DNA from: UBA2334 sp049653005
Lineage (GTDB): Bacteria; Pseudomonadota; Gammaproteobacteria; Burkholderiales; Burkholderiaceae_C
Reading direction: 5' to 3'
DNA: 64,000 nt
Assembly: GCA_049653005.1 (NCBI GenBank)
Contig: JBASFL010000095.1
Location: forward strand, 40,554 to 104,553
The notes beneath the pieces were generated by a model. The model had not been told where the DNA came from. It saw only the letters and a program-made list of their open reading frames with translations, and did no database searches. A program made the position numbers and the translations under genes. Positions 24,907-32,721 of this stretch are shown piece by piece; positions within the stretch are counted from its first letter, which is position 1, and each line of letters starts with the position of its first letter.

Positions 24907-25233
24907 ATGAGCAAGAAGTCGAACCAGTTTTCACCCGAGGTACGCGAACGCGCTGTTCGCATGGTGCTGGAACACAGAGGGCAATACCCATCGCTGTGGG
25001 CTGCCATTGAATCCATCGCACCCAAAATTGGCTGTGTGCCCCAGACCCTCAACGAATGGGTCAAACGCCACCAGATCGACACCGGGGCCAAGGACGGTGT
25101 CACCACATCAGATTTGCAACGCCTGAAGGAGCTCGAACGCGAGAACAAAGAGCTGCGCAAAGCCAACGAAATCCTCAAATTGGCCAGCGCGTTTTTCGCC
25201 CAGGCGGAGCTCGACCGCCGCTTGAAGTCCTGA
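24907..25233 (+). CDS. IS3-family transposase OrfA
   Basis: A 108-residue protein with an N-terminal helix-turn-helix (FSPEVRERAVRMVLEHRGQYPS... TLNEWVKRHQID) and a C-terminal leucine-zipper-like coiled coil (LQRLKELERENKELRKANEILKLAS). It binds the element ends and is normally fused to OrfB by -1 frameshifting; a slippery T-run lies in GCGTTTTTCGCC near 25190. It is intact. Confidence 0.9.
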   Translation: MSKKSNQFSPEVRERAVRMVLEHRGQYPSLWAAIESIAPKIGCVPQTLNEWVKRHQIDTGAKDGVTTSDLQRLKELERENKELRKANEILKLASAFFAQAELDRRLKS

Positions 25234-26138
25234 GGAAATTCGTTGACCAGCACCGCAAAGCCTACGGAGTCGAGCCGATCTGCAAAGTGCTGCAGATCGC
25301 TCCGTCAGGCTATTGGCGACATGCATCCCATCAACGCAACCCCCAACTGCGCTGCGCACGCGTCCAACGTGACGACACGCTGATGTCCGACATCGAACGT
25401 GTCTGGCGATCCAACCGGCAGGTCTACGGCGCAGACAAAGTCTGGAAGCAGATGAAACGCGAGGGGTGCTGCATTGCCCGCTGCACGGTGGAGCGGCTGA
25501 TGAAACGCCTGGGATTGCAGGGAGTCCGTCGTGGCAAGGTGGTTCGCACCACCATCAGCAGCATTAAGGCACCGTGTCCGCTGGACAGAGTCAACAGGCA
25601 GTTCAAGGCGGATCGGCCCAACCAGCTCTGGGTGTCGGACTTCACCTACGTTTCAACCTGGCAAGGCTGGCTGTATGTGGCCTTTGTGGTGGACGTGTAT
25701 GCCCGGCGCATCGTGGGTTGGCGGGTCAGCAGTTCCATGCATACGGACTTTGTGCTGGATGCCCTGGAGCAGGCGCTGTATGCCAGACAGCCCGAGCGTA
25801 ATGGTGAACTGACTCACCATTCCGACAGGGGGTCGCAATACGTTTCCATTCGCTACACCGAGCGACTGGCCGAAGCAGGCATAGAGCCCTCGGTGGGCAG
25901 CAAGGGCGACAGCTACGACAACGCCCTGGCTGAGACGATCAACGGGTTGTACAAGGCTGAGGTCATTCACCGACGGTCTTAGCCAACCCGCGAATCGGTC
26001 GAGCTGGCAACCCTGGAATGGGTGTCATGGTTCAACCACCATCGGCTGCTTGGCCCCATCGGATACATCCCTCCGGCAGAGGCTGAGGCAAACTACGACA
26101 GGCAACTCGCCAATCAGGTCTCCACGGTGGATGCCTGA
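25230..26138 (+). pseudogene. IS3-family transposase OrfB, with in-frame stop
   Basis: The catalytic integrase-fold protein with the three acidic residues in WVSDFTYV, HHSDRGSQY and NALAETINGLYK; the second aspartate and the glutamate are separated by exactly 35 residues. After HRRS the frame meets TAG (25980-25982), where relatives have tryptophan (TGG). The same frame then continues with the normal C-terminal segment (LEWVSWFNHHRLLGPIGYIPPAEAEA) to a TGA at 26136-26138. The truncated product keeps the DDE residues but loses about 52 residues. The start shown is approximate because translation enters by frameshift from orfA. Confidence 0.85.
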
Positions 26139-26335
26139 CTTAAACCAACCAGCCTCCACGATTACCGGGGCGGTTCAAAGAGCCTCCTCAAAAACCGGGG
26201 CGGTTCAGTGCAGGGGACGCACCAGACCCACGCTCAGGCCAGCGCGAAAGGTGCCGGGGTCCCTGGCCCGTTTTCGACACGCACGGGGAGCGTTGAGGGC
26301 TCCAAATGCGAGTTTTTCGCATTTGGAAATTTTGA

Positions 26336-26351
26336 CTGTATAAAATCACAG
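26336..26351. promoter_or_regulatory. LexA (SOS) box without an obvious target gene
   Basis: The bases CTGT-N8-ACAG (with an A/T-rich centre) match the LexA operator, and TTGAC overlaps it like a -35 region. It lies in the 260-base gap between the IS and attL, which contains no gene. Also in this gap are a perfect 10-bp hairpin (CCAAATGCGA/TCGCATTTGG, 26302-26326) and AATCACAG-N4-CTGTGATT (26344-26363) overlapping the box. Confidence 0.5.
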
Positions 26352-26467
26352 CTTGCTGTGATTGCCACTTGAAAACACCTGCAATTCAAGCCGGGCAGAC
26401 ACACCACGGAATGGCTGGGAACCCTGCGCAGGTGGCTACACAGTGGCTACACGGCTCTGGAATGAAG

Positions 26468-26559
26468 AAAGCCCGCTACTGTTTGAATAGCGGGCTTTCC
26501 TTGTCTGTATTGGTGCCGGAGAGATGAATCGAACACCCGACCTTCTCATTACGAATGAG
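26468..26559. repeat. attL: left 92-bp attachment repeat
   Basis: Identical to 37023-37114 except for one base (C for T near 26499). It contains the hairpin AAGCCCGCTA/TAGCGGGCTT and the 3' half of a tRNA-Thr up to the anticodon-stem bases GAATGAG, where it diverges. It is the displaced end of the original tRNA gene. Confidence 0.9.
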
Positions 26560-26672
26560 ACAGTATGGGTGTTTTGGTGTGTTGATGAATGTAGATAGAA
26601 TCTATACAAATCAACAATCTAGCGCTGTTTTCCTGTGTGGTTTCACAGTTGCTGTGTTGATTGAAATTCGCC

Positions 26673-26708
26673 TTTACAGACTGATTCAGTCTGTAAACAG
26701 TCTGTAAA
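26673..26708. promoter_or_regulatory. Candidate integrase arm-type sites, left end
   Basis: The 9-mer GTCTGTAAA occurs twice in direct orientation (26689-26697, 26700-26708) and once inverted (TTTACAGAC, 26673-26681). The same tandem pair occurs at the other end of the element (36989-37008). Position just inside both attachment repeats fits the arm sites of a tyrosine integrase. They also lie right before the integrase start, so binding could repress it. Confidence 0.55.
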
Positions 26709-26724
26709 TCAGCAAGGGTTCAAC

Positions 26725-28083
26725 GTGGCACGACCAAGCAAGGCTCAGGCCGTCGATTACAAAAAGCCGCAAAAGTTGACTGCTGGGCTTTTGGAGCGTG
26801 CCGCCTGCCCCGAGGGTGAAGCATTCGTGATGGTGCGTGATGTTGACCACCCGGGGCTGAGGTTGCGGGTTACCGCTGCTGGTGGCAAGCATTGGCAGTT
26901 TGAAGCCCGCATTCAGGGGCGGTTGTTCACCCGTTCGTTGGGGGCATGGCCTGCTGTGCCCATTGGCGATGCTCAGGCCGCCGCCCGTGATTTGCGCACC
27001 AGCGCCGCCAAGAAGATTGACCCGCGAGAAATTGAGCGTCAGCAACAGGCTGAGTTGCAGGCGGAGAAAGACCGCCAACAGGCACACGCTGAGGCCGCCC
27101 GTGCCGCCGCCGTCACCGTGGGCGATGTGTGGCCCCTGTACCTTGAGAATGGCCACCCCAAGAAAAAAGACGCGTGGAAGCCCCGCTACCTGGCCGACCT
27201 GAAGGCGATGGCCATGCCCGGGGGCGAAAAGAAAAAGCGAGGGCAGGGCACCACCCGCCCCGGGCCGCTGTTCCCTTTGATGGCGCTGGCGCTGGGTGAC
27301 GTGACCGAAGATGCCCTTACGCTGTGGTTTGACCGTGAGGCCGTGGCCGGTAGGCATCAGGCCACCCGCGCCCTGATGATGTTTCGTGGGTTCCTGCGCT
27401 GGTGCAGTGCTCGGCCCGAGTACCGCAAGCTGACCGACCGCGATGCGGGCCGCGCCCCCGCCATCATGGAAAACCTGCCGCCAGCCACGCGCCGCACCGA
27501 CAAGCTACTGAAAGAGCAGGTTGCTGGCTGGTGGAGGGCAGTGGAGCAACTGAGCAACCGCACTGCATCGGCTTACCTGCGTGCCCTGTTGCTGACTGGT
27601 GCACGCCGCAAGGAGGTGGCCGCGCTGAAATGGGTGGATGTTGACTTCAAGTGGCGCAACGTGACCCTGGCCGACAAGGTAGATGCCACCCGCACCATCC
27701 CGCTGTCACCGTACATGGCGCACATGCTGGCCACCCTGCCCAGGGTGGGGCCCTACGTGTTTGCCAGCGCCAGCAAAAGCGGCCACATCGTTGACGCACG
27801 CGACAGCATGGACAAGGCCGTGCGCGAAGCCGGGGTGGGCCACCTGACCTTTCACGGCTTGCGCCGCACCTTCACACAGACAGGCCGGGGCGTGGTGCCC
27901 GCTGGCATCGTGGCCCAAATCCAAGGACACAAATCCAGCGCCACCGCCGAGGGCTACGACATTCGCACCCTTGACGAACTGCGCCCCGAGCTTGAGCGAA
28001 TCGAGGCGCACATCCTGACCCTGGCCGGGGTGACGTTCGACCGCACAGCAGAGCCGGGCAAGCTGGCGCTGGTTGTCGGTTGA
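26725..28083 (+). CDS. int: Tyrosine-type site-specific integrase
   Basis: A 452-residue recombinase that inserts and excises the element at tRNA-Thr. It has an N-terminal arm-binding domain (LRVTAAGGKHWQFEARIQGRLFTRSLG region), a core-binding SAM-like domain, and a catalytic domain with the arginine in LTGARRKEVAALKW, the HGLRRTF motif, GHKSSATAEGYD with the nucleophilic tyrosine. The start is a GTG at 26725 after AAGGG. It lies 165 bases from attL, the classical position. Confidence 0.93.
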   Translation: MARPSKAQAVDYKKPQKLTAGLLERAACPEGEAFVMVRDVDHPGLRLRVTAAGGKHWQFEARIQGRLFTRSLGAWPAVPIGDAQAAARDLRTSAAKKIDPREIERQQQAELQAEKDRQQAHAEAARAAAVTVGDVWPLYLENGHPKKKDAWKPRYLADLKAMAMPGGEKKKRGQGTTRPGPLFPLMALALGDVTEDALTLWFDREAVAGRHQATRALMMFRGFLRWCSARPEYRKLTDRDAGRAPAIMENLPPATRRTDKLLKEQVAGWWRAVEQLSNRTASAYLRALLLTGARRKEVAALKWVDVDFKWRNVTLADKVDATRTIPLSPYMAHMLATLPRVGPYVFASASKSGHIVDARDSMDKAVREAGVGHLTFHGLRRTFTQTGRGVVPAGIVAQIQGHKSSATAEGYDIRTLDELRPELERIEAHILTLAGVTFDRTAEPGKLALVVG

Positions 28084-28131
28084 TATGTATTTGAATCAAC
28101 CAAAACATACAAAAATCTATATACTTAAACC

Positions 28132-28461
28132 ATGAAACCAATCGAGTTCAGGGGCTCATCACTGAATGATTTGCGGGGCTTTCCGCATTCAGCGGTGCGT
28201 GAAGTTGGTTACCAGTTGGACAAGGTGCAGAACGGCCTACCGCCCGATGATGCAAAGGCCATACCAAGCGTTGGCGCTGGCGTGGTTGAGTTGCGCGTGT
28301 GGGATGAGGCGGGCACCTTTCGTGTGGTGTATGTGGCCAAGTTCGTCGATGCGGTGTACGTCCTTCACTGCTTTCAGAAGAAAACGCAACAAACCACCAA
28401 GCGAGATATTGAGCTGGCCCAAAAGCGACTCAAAGACCTGTTGAAAGAAATCGCACCATGA
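28132..28461 (+). CDS. RelE/HigB-superfamily toxin, phage Gp49-like
   Basis: A 109-residue basic protein of the Gp49/HI1419-type branch of the RelE superfamily, which usually cleaves mRNA on the ribosome. Recognisable parts are FPHSAVREVGYQLDKVQNG, VVELRVWDEAGTFRVVYVAKF and YVLHCFQKKTQQTTKRDIELAQKRL. It overlaps the next gene by 4 bases (ATGA), giving the toxin-first order typical of this family. An A/T-rich promoter-like stretch lies before it (28085-28130). Confidence 0.88.
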   Translation: MKPIEFRGSSLNDLRGFPHSAVREVGYQLDKVQNGLPPDDAKAIPSVGAGVVELRVWDEAGTFRVVYVAKFVDAVYVLHCFQKKTQQTTKRDIELAQKRLKDLLKEIAP

Positions 28462-28802
28462 CCGACAAGCAACGATTCACCAGCGTGTGGGATGCCATCG
28501 CAGACACCCCTCAAGAGGCAGCCAGCATGCGTGCACGCTCTGCCCTCATGATGAGCTTGGCGGAGGTCATTCGTGAACAAGGCATGACCCAAGCGCAAGC
28601 CGCCGAATTTTTCGGGGTGACACAGCCCCGCATATCCGACCTGACACGGGGAAAGTTCAATCTGTTTTCACTGGACACCCTGATTGACATGGCCGCCACG
28701 GCAGGCATGGTGCCGACCGTGAAGGTATCCAAGCCGAAGCTGTTGCGCAAACGTACTGGCAGGGGCGTGACGGCAGGCGGACGGGAAGTGGCACATGCCT
28801 GA
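28458..28802 (+). CDS. XRE-family antitoxin paired with the Gp49-like toxin
   Basis: A 114-residue protein with a helix-turn-helix (MTQAQAAEFFGVTQPRISDLTRGKFNLFSLDTLIDMAATAG) of the HTH type usually found directly behind Gp49-like toxins. It should neutralise the toxin and repress the operon. It overlaps the toxin gene by 4 bases and the next gene by 8 bases (ATGNNTGA). Confidence 0.88.
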   Translation: MTDKQRFTSVWDAIADTPQEAASMRARSALMMSLAEVIREQGMTQAQAAEFFGVTQPRISDLTRGKFNLFSLDTLIDMAATAGMVPTVKVSKPKLLRKRTGRGVTAGGREVAHA

Positions 28803-29106
28803 ACCCGCACTGCGTGATGTGAGCTACGACGATTACCTGACCACCAGCCTGACCGACCCGGCTGAAGCCGCCGCTTATCTGGATGCTGCCATCGAGTTGG
28901 AGGACACCCCCGCTTTGTTGCTGGCGCTGCGACAGGTGGCCAAAGCCCACGGCATGGCAGCGGTGGCCCGCCGCGCTGACGTGGGCGACAAGACCCTGTT
29001 CCGCGCCCTGAGCGAAACCGGAAACCCCACGCTGGACACCGTGACCAAGGTTCTGCACGCAATGGGCCTGCGCCTGAGCGTGGAGCCACTGCACACACAT
29101 GCATGA
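28795..29106 (+). CDS. HI1420-type addiction-module antidote protein, no adjacent own toxin
   Basis: A 103-residue protein matching the HI1420 antidote family: DYLTTSLTDPAEAAAYLDAAIE, then LRQVAKAHGMAAVARRADVGDKTLFRALSETGNPTLDTV, then LHAMGLRLSVEP. Such genes normally follow an HI1419 toxin; here another antitoxin gene precedes it. Both junctions are 8-base ATGNNTGA overlaps. It could be a second antidote to the single toxin at 28132 or an orphan. Confidence 0.85.
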   Translation: MPEPALRDVSYDDYLTTSLTDPAEAAAYLDAAIELEDTPALLLALRQVAKAHGMAAVARRADVGDKTLFRALSETGNPTLDTVTKVLHAMGLRLSVEPLHTHA

Positions 29107-29395
29107 AAGCGCACGCGGTATGAAAACCCTGGCTCAACTCAAAGCCGAAATGCTGGCCAACCCCGCGACAAAGGCCGAATACGACGCACTGGCCGATGCG
29201 TTCGACATGGCCCGCGAACTGATTGCAGCCCGCAGCCGTGCCGGATTGACACAGGCCGATGTGGCACAGCGCATGGGCACCACGCAGGGCGTGATTGCAC
29301 GGCTGGAAGGTGGGAAGCGTCACCCGCCCATGCGAACCGTTCAACGGTATGCACAGGCATGCGGTGCACGGGCGGTAGTGCGGCTGGAAATGTGA
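29099..29395 (+). CDS. HigA-like XRE-family antitoxin, no adjacent own toxin
   Basis: A 98-residue protein with LKAEMLANPATKAEYDALADAFDMARELIAARSRAGLTQADVAQRMGTTQGVIARLEGGKRHP in two parts: a toxin-binding N-terminus and an XRE helix-turn-helix. The family is normally the second gene of a RelE/HigB module. The ATG at 29099 overlaps the previous stop; an in-frame ATG at 29120 would give the commoner MKTLAQLK start. No toxin gene adjoins it. Confidence 0.82.
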   Translation: MHESARGMKTLAQLKAEMLANPATKAEYDALADAFDMARELIAARSRAGLTQADVAQRMGTTQGVIARLEGGKRHPPMRTVQRYAQACGARAVVRLEM

Positions 29396-29416
29396 CCTAC
29401 TGAAAAGAGGCACCAC

Positions 29417-29725
29417 ATGGACATGCACAACCCCGCCCACTCCGGCGAGCTACTGGCTGGCTGGCTTGAAGACTTGGCCGTGAGCGTGACGGCATTTGCG
29501 GGCCACATCGGCATCAGCCGCGTGATGTTGTCGCGTGTGTTGCACGGTCACGCCGCCGTCAGTGCTGACATGGATTTGCGCTTGTCTGAAGCCTTGGGCA
29601 CGTCCCCCGGCCACTGGCTTGCCCTGCAAACCCAGCGCGACCTTTGGGCAGCGCGTGAACACGCAAAGCAGCGCCAGCCGATTGAGCGCATGGCATTCGA
29701 AGGGCATGAGGTCGCAGATGCCTGA
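29417..29725 (+). CDS. HigA/VapI-type XRE antitoxin, no adjacent own toxin
   Basis: A 102-residue protein of the HigA antidote type: NPAHSGELLAGWLEDLAVSVTAFAGHIGISRVMLSRVLHGHAAVSADMDLRLSEALGTSPGHWLALQ read in sections matches the family, whose partner is usually a HigB toxin encoded just upstream. Here the upstream gene is another antitoxin. GAGG precedes the start. It overlaps the next gene by 8 bases. Confidence 0.85.
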   Translation: MDMHNPAHSGELLAGWLEDLAVSVTAFAGHIGISRVMLSRVLHGHAAVSADMDLRLSEALGTSPGHWLALQTQRDLWAAREHAKQRQPIERMAFEGHEVADA

Positions 29726-30023
29726 GTCGCGTACAGACTGGGAGCGCGTGGGGCGTGAGGCTGCCCAGGACGCCCACATTGATGCCGACCTGGCGCAAGA
29801 GCCTTACGACCCCAACGACCCCGCCGCTGTGGCTGCCTATTGGGCACAGGCCACCATCAAGCGAGGCCGTGGAAGGCCCGCCGTGACCGTGAAGCGCCCC
29901 ACCTTGAACATGCGCGTGGATGCGGACGTGCTGGACGCATTCAAAGCCACTGGCACAGGCTGGCAAACCCGCATCAACGCACTGTTGCGTGAAGCCGTGG
30001 CCAGTGGCCGGGTGAAGGCCTGA
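29718..30023 (+). CDS. BrnA-like antitoxin, no adjacent BrnT toxin
   Basis: A 101-residue protein whose C-terminal half (RGRPAVTVKRPTLNMRVD, then VLDAFKATGTGWQTRINALL) matches the ribbon-helix-helix BrnA antitoxin family; BrnA normally follows a BrnT RNase. No BrnT-like gene is present. The ATG at 29718 overlaps the previous stop as ATGCCTGA. It is the fifth antitoxin-type gene in a row. Confidence 0.85.
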   Translation: MPESRTDWERVGREAAQDAHIDADLAQEPYDPNDPAAVAAYWAQATIKRGRGRPAVTVKRPTLNMRVDADVLDAFKATGTGWQTRINALLREAVASGRVKA

Positions 30024-30030
30024 CAGTTTC

Positions 30031-30086
30031 GCCCCAGCTAGGCCCGCGAACCGAAAAGCGGGACACCTTCACCCGCTTGCTGGGGC
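30031..30086 (+). other. Hairpin after the antitoxin array
   Basis: GCCCCAGC (30031-30038) pairs with GCTGGGGC (30079-30086), with an inner CCCGC/GCGGG pairing. It lacks a T-run, so it may be an RNA-processing or regulatory element between the array and the next gene. Confidence 0.4.
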
Positions 30087-30119
30087 ACCCTTTGAAGGGC
30101 ACCGGGAAGGGGTGCGAGG

Positions 30120-30857
30120 ATGAGCGAGAAGGTTCCAGGCATATATGCCGAGGAAGTGGCGATGGGGCTGCATCTTGAGGGCATCAGGCGCGGGCTGGAG
30201 AATTTCCAGAGCCACCCGCGCGTCACTCCTGATGATGCGGCGCTTCTCATGTGCGGAATAAATCCAGCCAGAAAGTCGGGCATCACATCGTCCGACAAAA
30301 CAGCAGAGGCGGATTACGTCGTTCTGCTGGCCCTGTTCCAAGCAGAGCAGGACAAGAACGGCGGACACAAGACTCTGGCGGAATGGCTGGCTCTCGCAGA
30401 AAAGAAGCGGCACAAGCATCATCCGATTGTTCGGGAGTATTTGGAGTTCGCGTCAAACCAGGCTGGGTACGAATGCCTGACGACAGATGCACATGCTTCA
30501 GCGCCCGCACTCGTGGTGGACAGCGCCAGCACTGAAACGAACTCAGCCCCCCAGTCGGTGCCCGTTGGGCAGCCTAGTAGCGCCGCTGCTGCATCAGCCA
30601 CCGAAAAGACCACCGTCCTGAAAAGGTCGGCACTGATTCACAAACACCGGCCCAGATGGCCCACTGTTGAGGACGACTTGGGAGAGGCATCCCGCAACGG
30701 GCTGAAGAGTGCCGCCAGCGTCGCCCACGGCATGTGGCGCGAATCCAAGGCGCTCGCATGGGCGGAAAGCAGGGGCAAGCTGAAAGACGGTGGCAACGTA
30801 ACCGGTATGCCAAGCGCATGGGCTGGCGCTGTCCGTGTGCACACCATAGAGGACTGA
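30120..30857 (+). CDS. Hypothetical element protein
   Basis: A 245-residue acidic-to-neutral protein with no transmembrane segment. The N-terminal part (residues 1-110) is helical; a low-complexity Ala/Ser/Thr/Pro linker (about 125-165) separates it from a C-terminal HRPRWPTVEDDLGEASRNGLKSAASV segment. That tail suggests a small nucleic-acid or partner-binding domain, but I do not recognise a family. It lies between the antitoxin array and the small DNA-binding genes before the relaxase. Confidence 0.7.
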   Translation: MSEKVPGIYAEEVAMGLHLEGIRRGLENFQSHPRVTPDDAALLMCGINPARKSGITSSDKTAEADYVVLLALFQAEQDKNGGHKTLAEWLALAEKKRHKHHPIVREYLEFASNQAGYECLTTDAHASAPALVVDSASTETNSAPQSVPVGQPSSAAAASATEKTTVLKRSALIHKHRPRWPTVEDDLGEASRNGLKSAASVAHGMWRESKALAWAESRGKLKDGGNVTGMPSAWAGAVRVHTIED

Positions 30858-30958
30858 CCAACCGCCCGAAATTCGGGTTTTTGTTGGGTTTTCTTCGGAG
30901 AAATTCGGAGTCAAGACAGTCGCCACCGACACGAATCAACGTGTTGGAAAGGCGAACG

Positions 30959-31210
30959 ATGATGCTTCACACCACGGCCCGAAATCACCGGGTCACACAA
31001 CCAACCAGCCCTGACAAGCTGACGCCCCTGGAGAGCGAAACCCGCTCTGCTGTTGATACGTCAGATGCCGCTGCGCACCTTGGCCGTAAGCCGCAAACAC
31101 TCCGTGGCTGGGCTTGCCTGGAGAACGGCCCGATACGCCCATTGCGCATCAATGGCCGCTTGGCCTGGCCTGTTTCCGAACTGCGCCGCGTGCTGGGGGT
31201 GGCAGCATGA
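30959..31210 (+). CDS. Small helix-turn-helix protein, excisionase-like
   Basis: An 83-residue protein whose C-terminal half SDAAAHLGRKPQTLRGWA...NGPIRPLRINGRLAWPVSEL matches the winged-helix/AlpA-like layout used by excisionases and plasmid/phage regulators. GGAAAGG precedes the ATG at 30959. It overlaps the next gene by 4 bases. A role in excision or in relaxosome control is inferred from its size, fold and place in the element. Confidence 0.7.
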   Translation: MMLHTTARNHRVTQPTSPDKLTPLESETRSAVDTSDAAAHLGRKPQTLRGWACLENGPIRPLRINGRLAWPVSELRRVLGVAA

Positions 31211-31551
31211 AGAAAGCCCCGAAACCGTCCAAAGTCAGCGGGGCTTTCAGTCAACAAAGCGAATTGTTCGACCTGCCTGCATTCTCGCCCACTTTGCCCC
31301 AGCCGGGCACCGATGCCATGCGTGCGCTGGTGGACTTGATGACACGGCCAACGCTGATGCAGCGTGACTGGTTGCGCGAGGGTATGGGCTGGAGACTGGC
31401 CGCCGAAGTGCACCGCCTGAAGGATGAAATGGGCTGGCCCGTCAAATCCGACCGCAACCCAGCGAAGACAGGCAAGCAAGCCATTTACAGCCTGCCCATG
31501 TACGCAAAGCAAGCGGCACACCGTCTGCTGAAGGTGGTGCCCCATGGCTGA
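31207..31551 (+). CDS. Hypothetical mobilization-region protein
   Basis: A 114-residue basic protein, linked by 4-base and 8-base overlaps to the excisionase-like gene upstream and the relaxase downstream. Residues 45-110 (LMQRDWLREGMGWRLAAEVHRLKDEMGWPVKS... IYSLPMYAKQAAHRLL) look like a winged-helix DNA-binding fold. An accessory role at the transfer origin is plausible but unproven. Confidence 0.65.
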   Translation: MKKAPKPSKVSGAFSQQSELFDLPAFSPTLPQPGTDAMRALVDLMTRPTLMQRDWLREGMGWRLAAEVHRLKDEMGWPVKSDRNPAKTGKQAIYSLPMYAKQAAHRLLKVVPHG

Positions 31552-32707
31552 AAGCATCCAACACTTCGCCATCAAAACCATCGGCCTGAGCCGCTGCAAT
31601 GGCCGGAAGCCCTGCACCCTGTTGGAAGCCGCCCGCCACAACCTGCGCGAGATTCAGGCAGAGCTCGGGGCAAGTGGCCACATCAATCCACGACGCATGG
31701 CCGACAACGTGACGTTAGCCGGGCCCGCCACCGCCGCCCAGGTGCAGGCCAAGGCTGATGAGCTGCTGGAGCTGGTGGACAAGTCCAGGCTCAAGCGTGA
31801 CCACGTTCAGGCCATCGAGGCAGTTTTCAGCGTGCCTGCGGGGGCCGCAATCGACCCCATGACCTACTTTGGCAACTGCCTGGAGTGGGTGCGCGAAGCC
31901 CTGCCCATGCCCGTGCTGTTGGCCACTGCCCACCATGACGAAGCTGCACCCCACTTGCATGTGCTGATGTTGCCCGTGAAGGATGGCAAACACGTCGGTG
32001 GTGCGCTGATTGACAAGGCGAAGTTGCGCACGGTGCGCGAGTCTTTTTTCACCCGGGTGGCAGGGCCTGCCGGGCTCAAGCGTGACGGCGCGAAGGTGCG
32101 TGGCATGGTCAAGGAATGGGCTATCGCAGCCGTCATTGCGAGATGTGAGGCGCTGGCGCTGCCTGCCGCCATGGGTCCGCTGTGGCCCGTGTGGGTGGCG
32201 GCGATTGAGCGTGACCCAACCGCCGCCATGTTGGCGCTGGATATTGATGCGAACGCGCTCAGGCAAGCCGCTGAACGCCAACCACCAAGCCCCATAGCCC
32301 TTCATCAAAGCCCTATAGCCCTTGACCCAAGCCCTATAGCTCTTCAAAAAACGGTGCAAAAAACCCAAGGGCAATCCTGTGTAGCCCTTCTTCATCCAGC
32401 CACCCCCGCGAGCTCCCAAAAAGCAGCTTCACACGCTGCCGCAGAGCCAGCGATGCAGCCGCCAGCCATCAACAGTTTGGCCGCCCTGTGGACTGCCGTG
32501 GGCTGCCGCTCGAACTGGACAACACCCACCAAGGCCGACCGCTTGAGCCGTGCCCGTGACGCGCAGCAACGAGCGATTGACCGCCACGGCCCCAAGCCTG
32601 CCACCGCTGCACCTGCCGGCGCTGCCCACCACCGTCACCACCACGCTGACGGCCTGACCCGCGAACACGACGAACACGCCCACGACACCACCGCCTGGAA
32701 CGACTGA
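31544..32707 (+). CDS. MobV/Pre-type relaxase
   Basis: A 387-residue plasmid mobilization/recombination protein. The diagnostic motif with the metal-binding histidines is ATAHHDEAAPHLHVLMLPVKDGK (shown in the DNA around 31920-31990), preceded by a VFSVPAGAAIDPMTYF segment, as in MobV enzymes that nick the transfer origin. The C-terminal third is low in complexity and has three 7-residue repeats (SPIALHQ, SPIALDP, SPIALQK) and a histidine-rich tail. With no mating-pair genes, the element would depend on a helper conjugative system. Confidence 0.85.
   Translation: MAESIQHFAIKTIGLSRCNGRKPCTLLEAARHNLREIQAELGASGHINPRRMADNVTLAGPATAAQVQAKADELLELVDKSRLKRDHVQAIEAVFSVPAGAAIDPMTYFGNCLEWVREALPMPVLLATAHHDEAAPHLHVLMLPVKDGKHVGGALIDKAKLRTVRESFFTRVAGPAGLKRDGAKVRGMVKEWAIAAVIARCEALALPAAMGPLWPVWVAAIERDPTAAMLALDIDANALRQAAERQPPSPIALHQSPIALDPSPIALQKTVQKTQGQSCVALLHPATPASSQKAASHAAAEPAMQPPAINSLAALWTAVGCRSNWTTPTKADRLSRARDAQQRAIDRHGPKPATAAPAGAAHHRHHHADGLTREHDEHAHDTTAWND
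32287..32349 (+). repeat. Three 21-bp tandem repeats inside the relaxase gene
   Basis: Units start at 32287, 32308 and 32329 and share AAGCCCNATAGC(C/T)CTT. They encode the heptapeptide SPIALxx three times, in the hinge after the relaxase domain. Confidence 0.75.
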
Positions 32708-32721
32708 GGAACCCCACGACC

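Larger units (their letters stand above)
24857..26207 (+). mobile_element. IS3-family insertion sequence, 1351 bp
   Basis: The ends are perfect 31-bp inverted repeats beginning TGAACCGCCCCGG (24857-24887 and 26177-26207). It encodes orfA and orfB in the -1 frame relation with a DD(35)E catalytic set, as in the IS3 family. There is no target-site duplication (TAG on the left, GTG on the right). A second copy of the terminal 13 bases occurs just inside the right end (26165-26177). OrfB carries a nonsense codon, so the copy is probably unable to move by itself. Confidence 0.92.

Noticed and set aside
28132..30023. Anti-phage defence island with effector genes
   Set aside because: All genes match toxin or antitoxin families; no nuclease, helicase or other defence effector is visible. 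CRISPR-like spaced repeats are also absent from the whole window.
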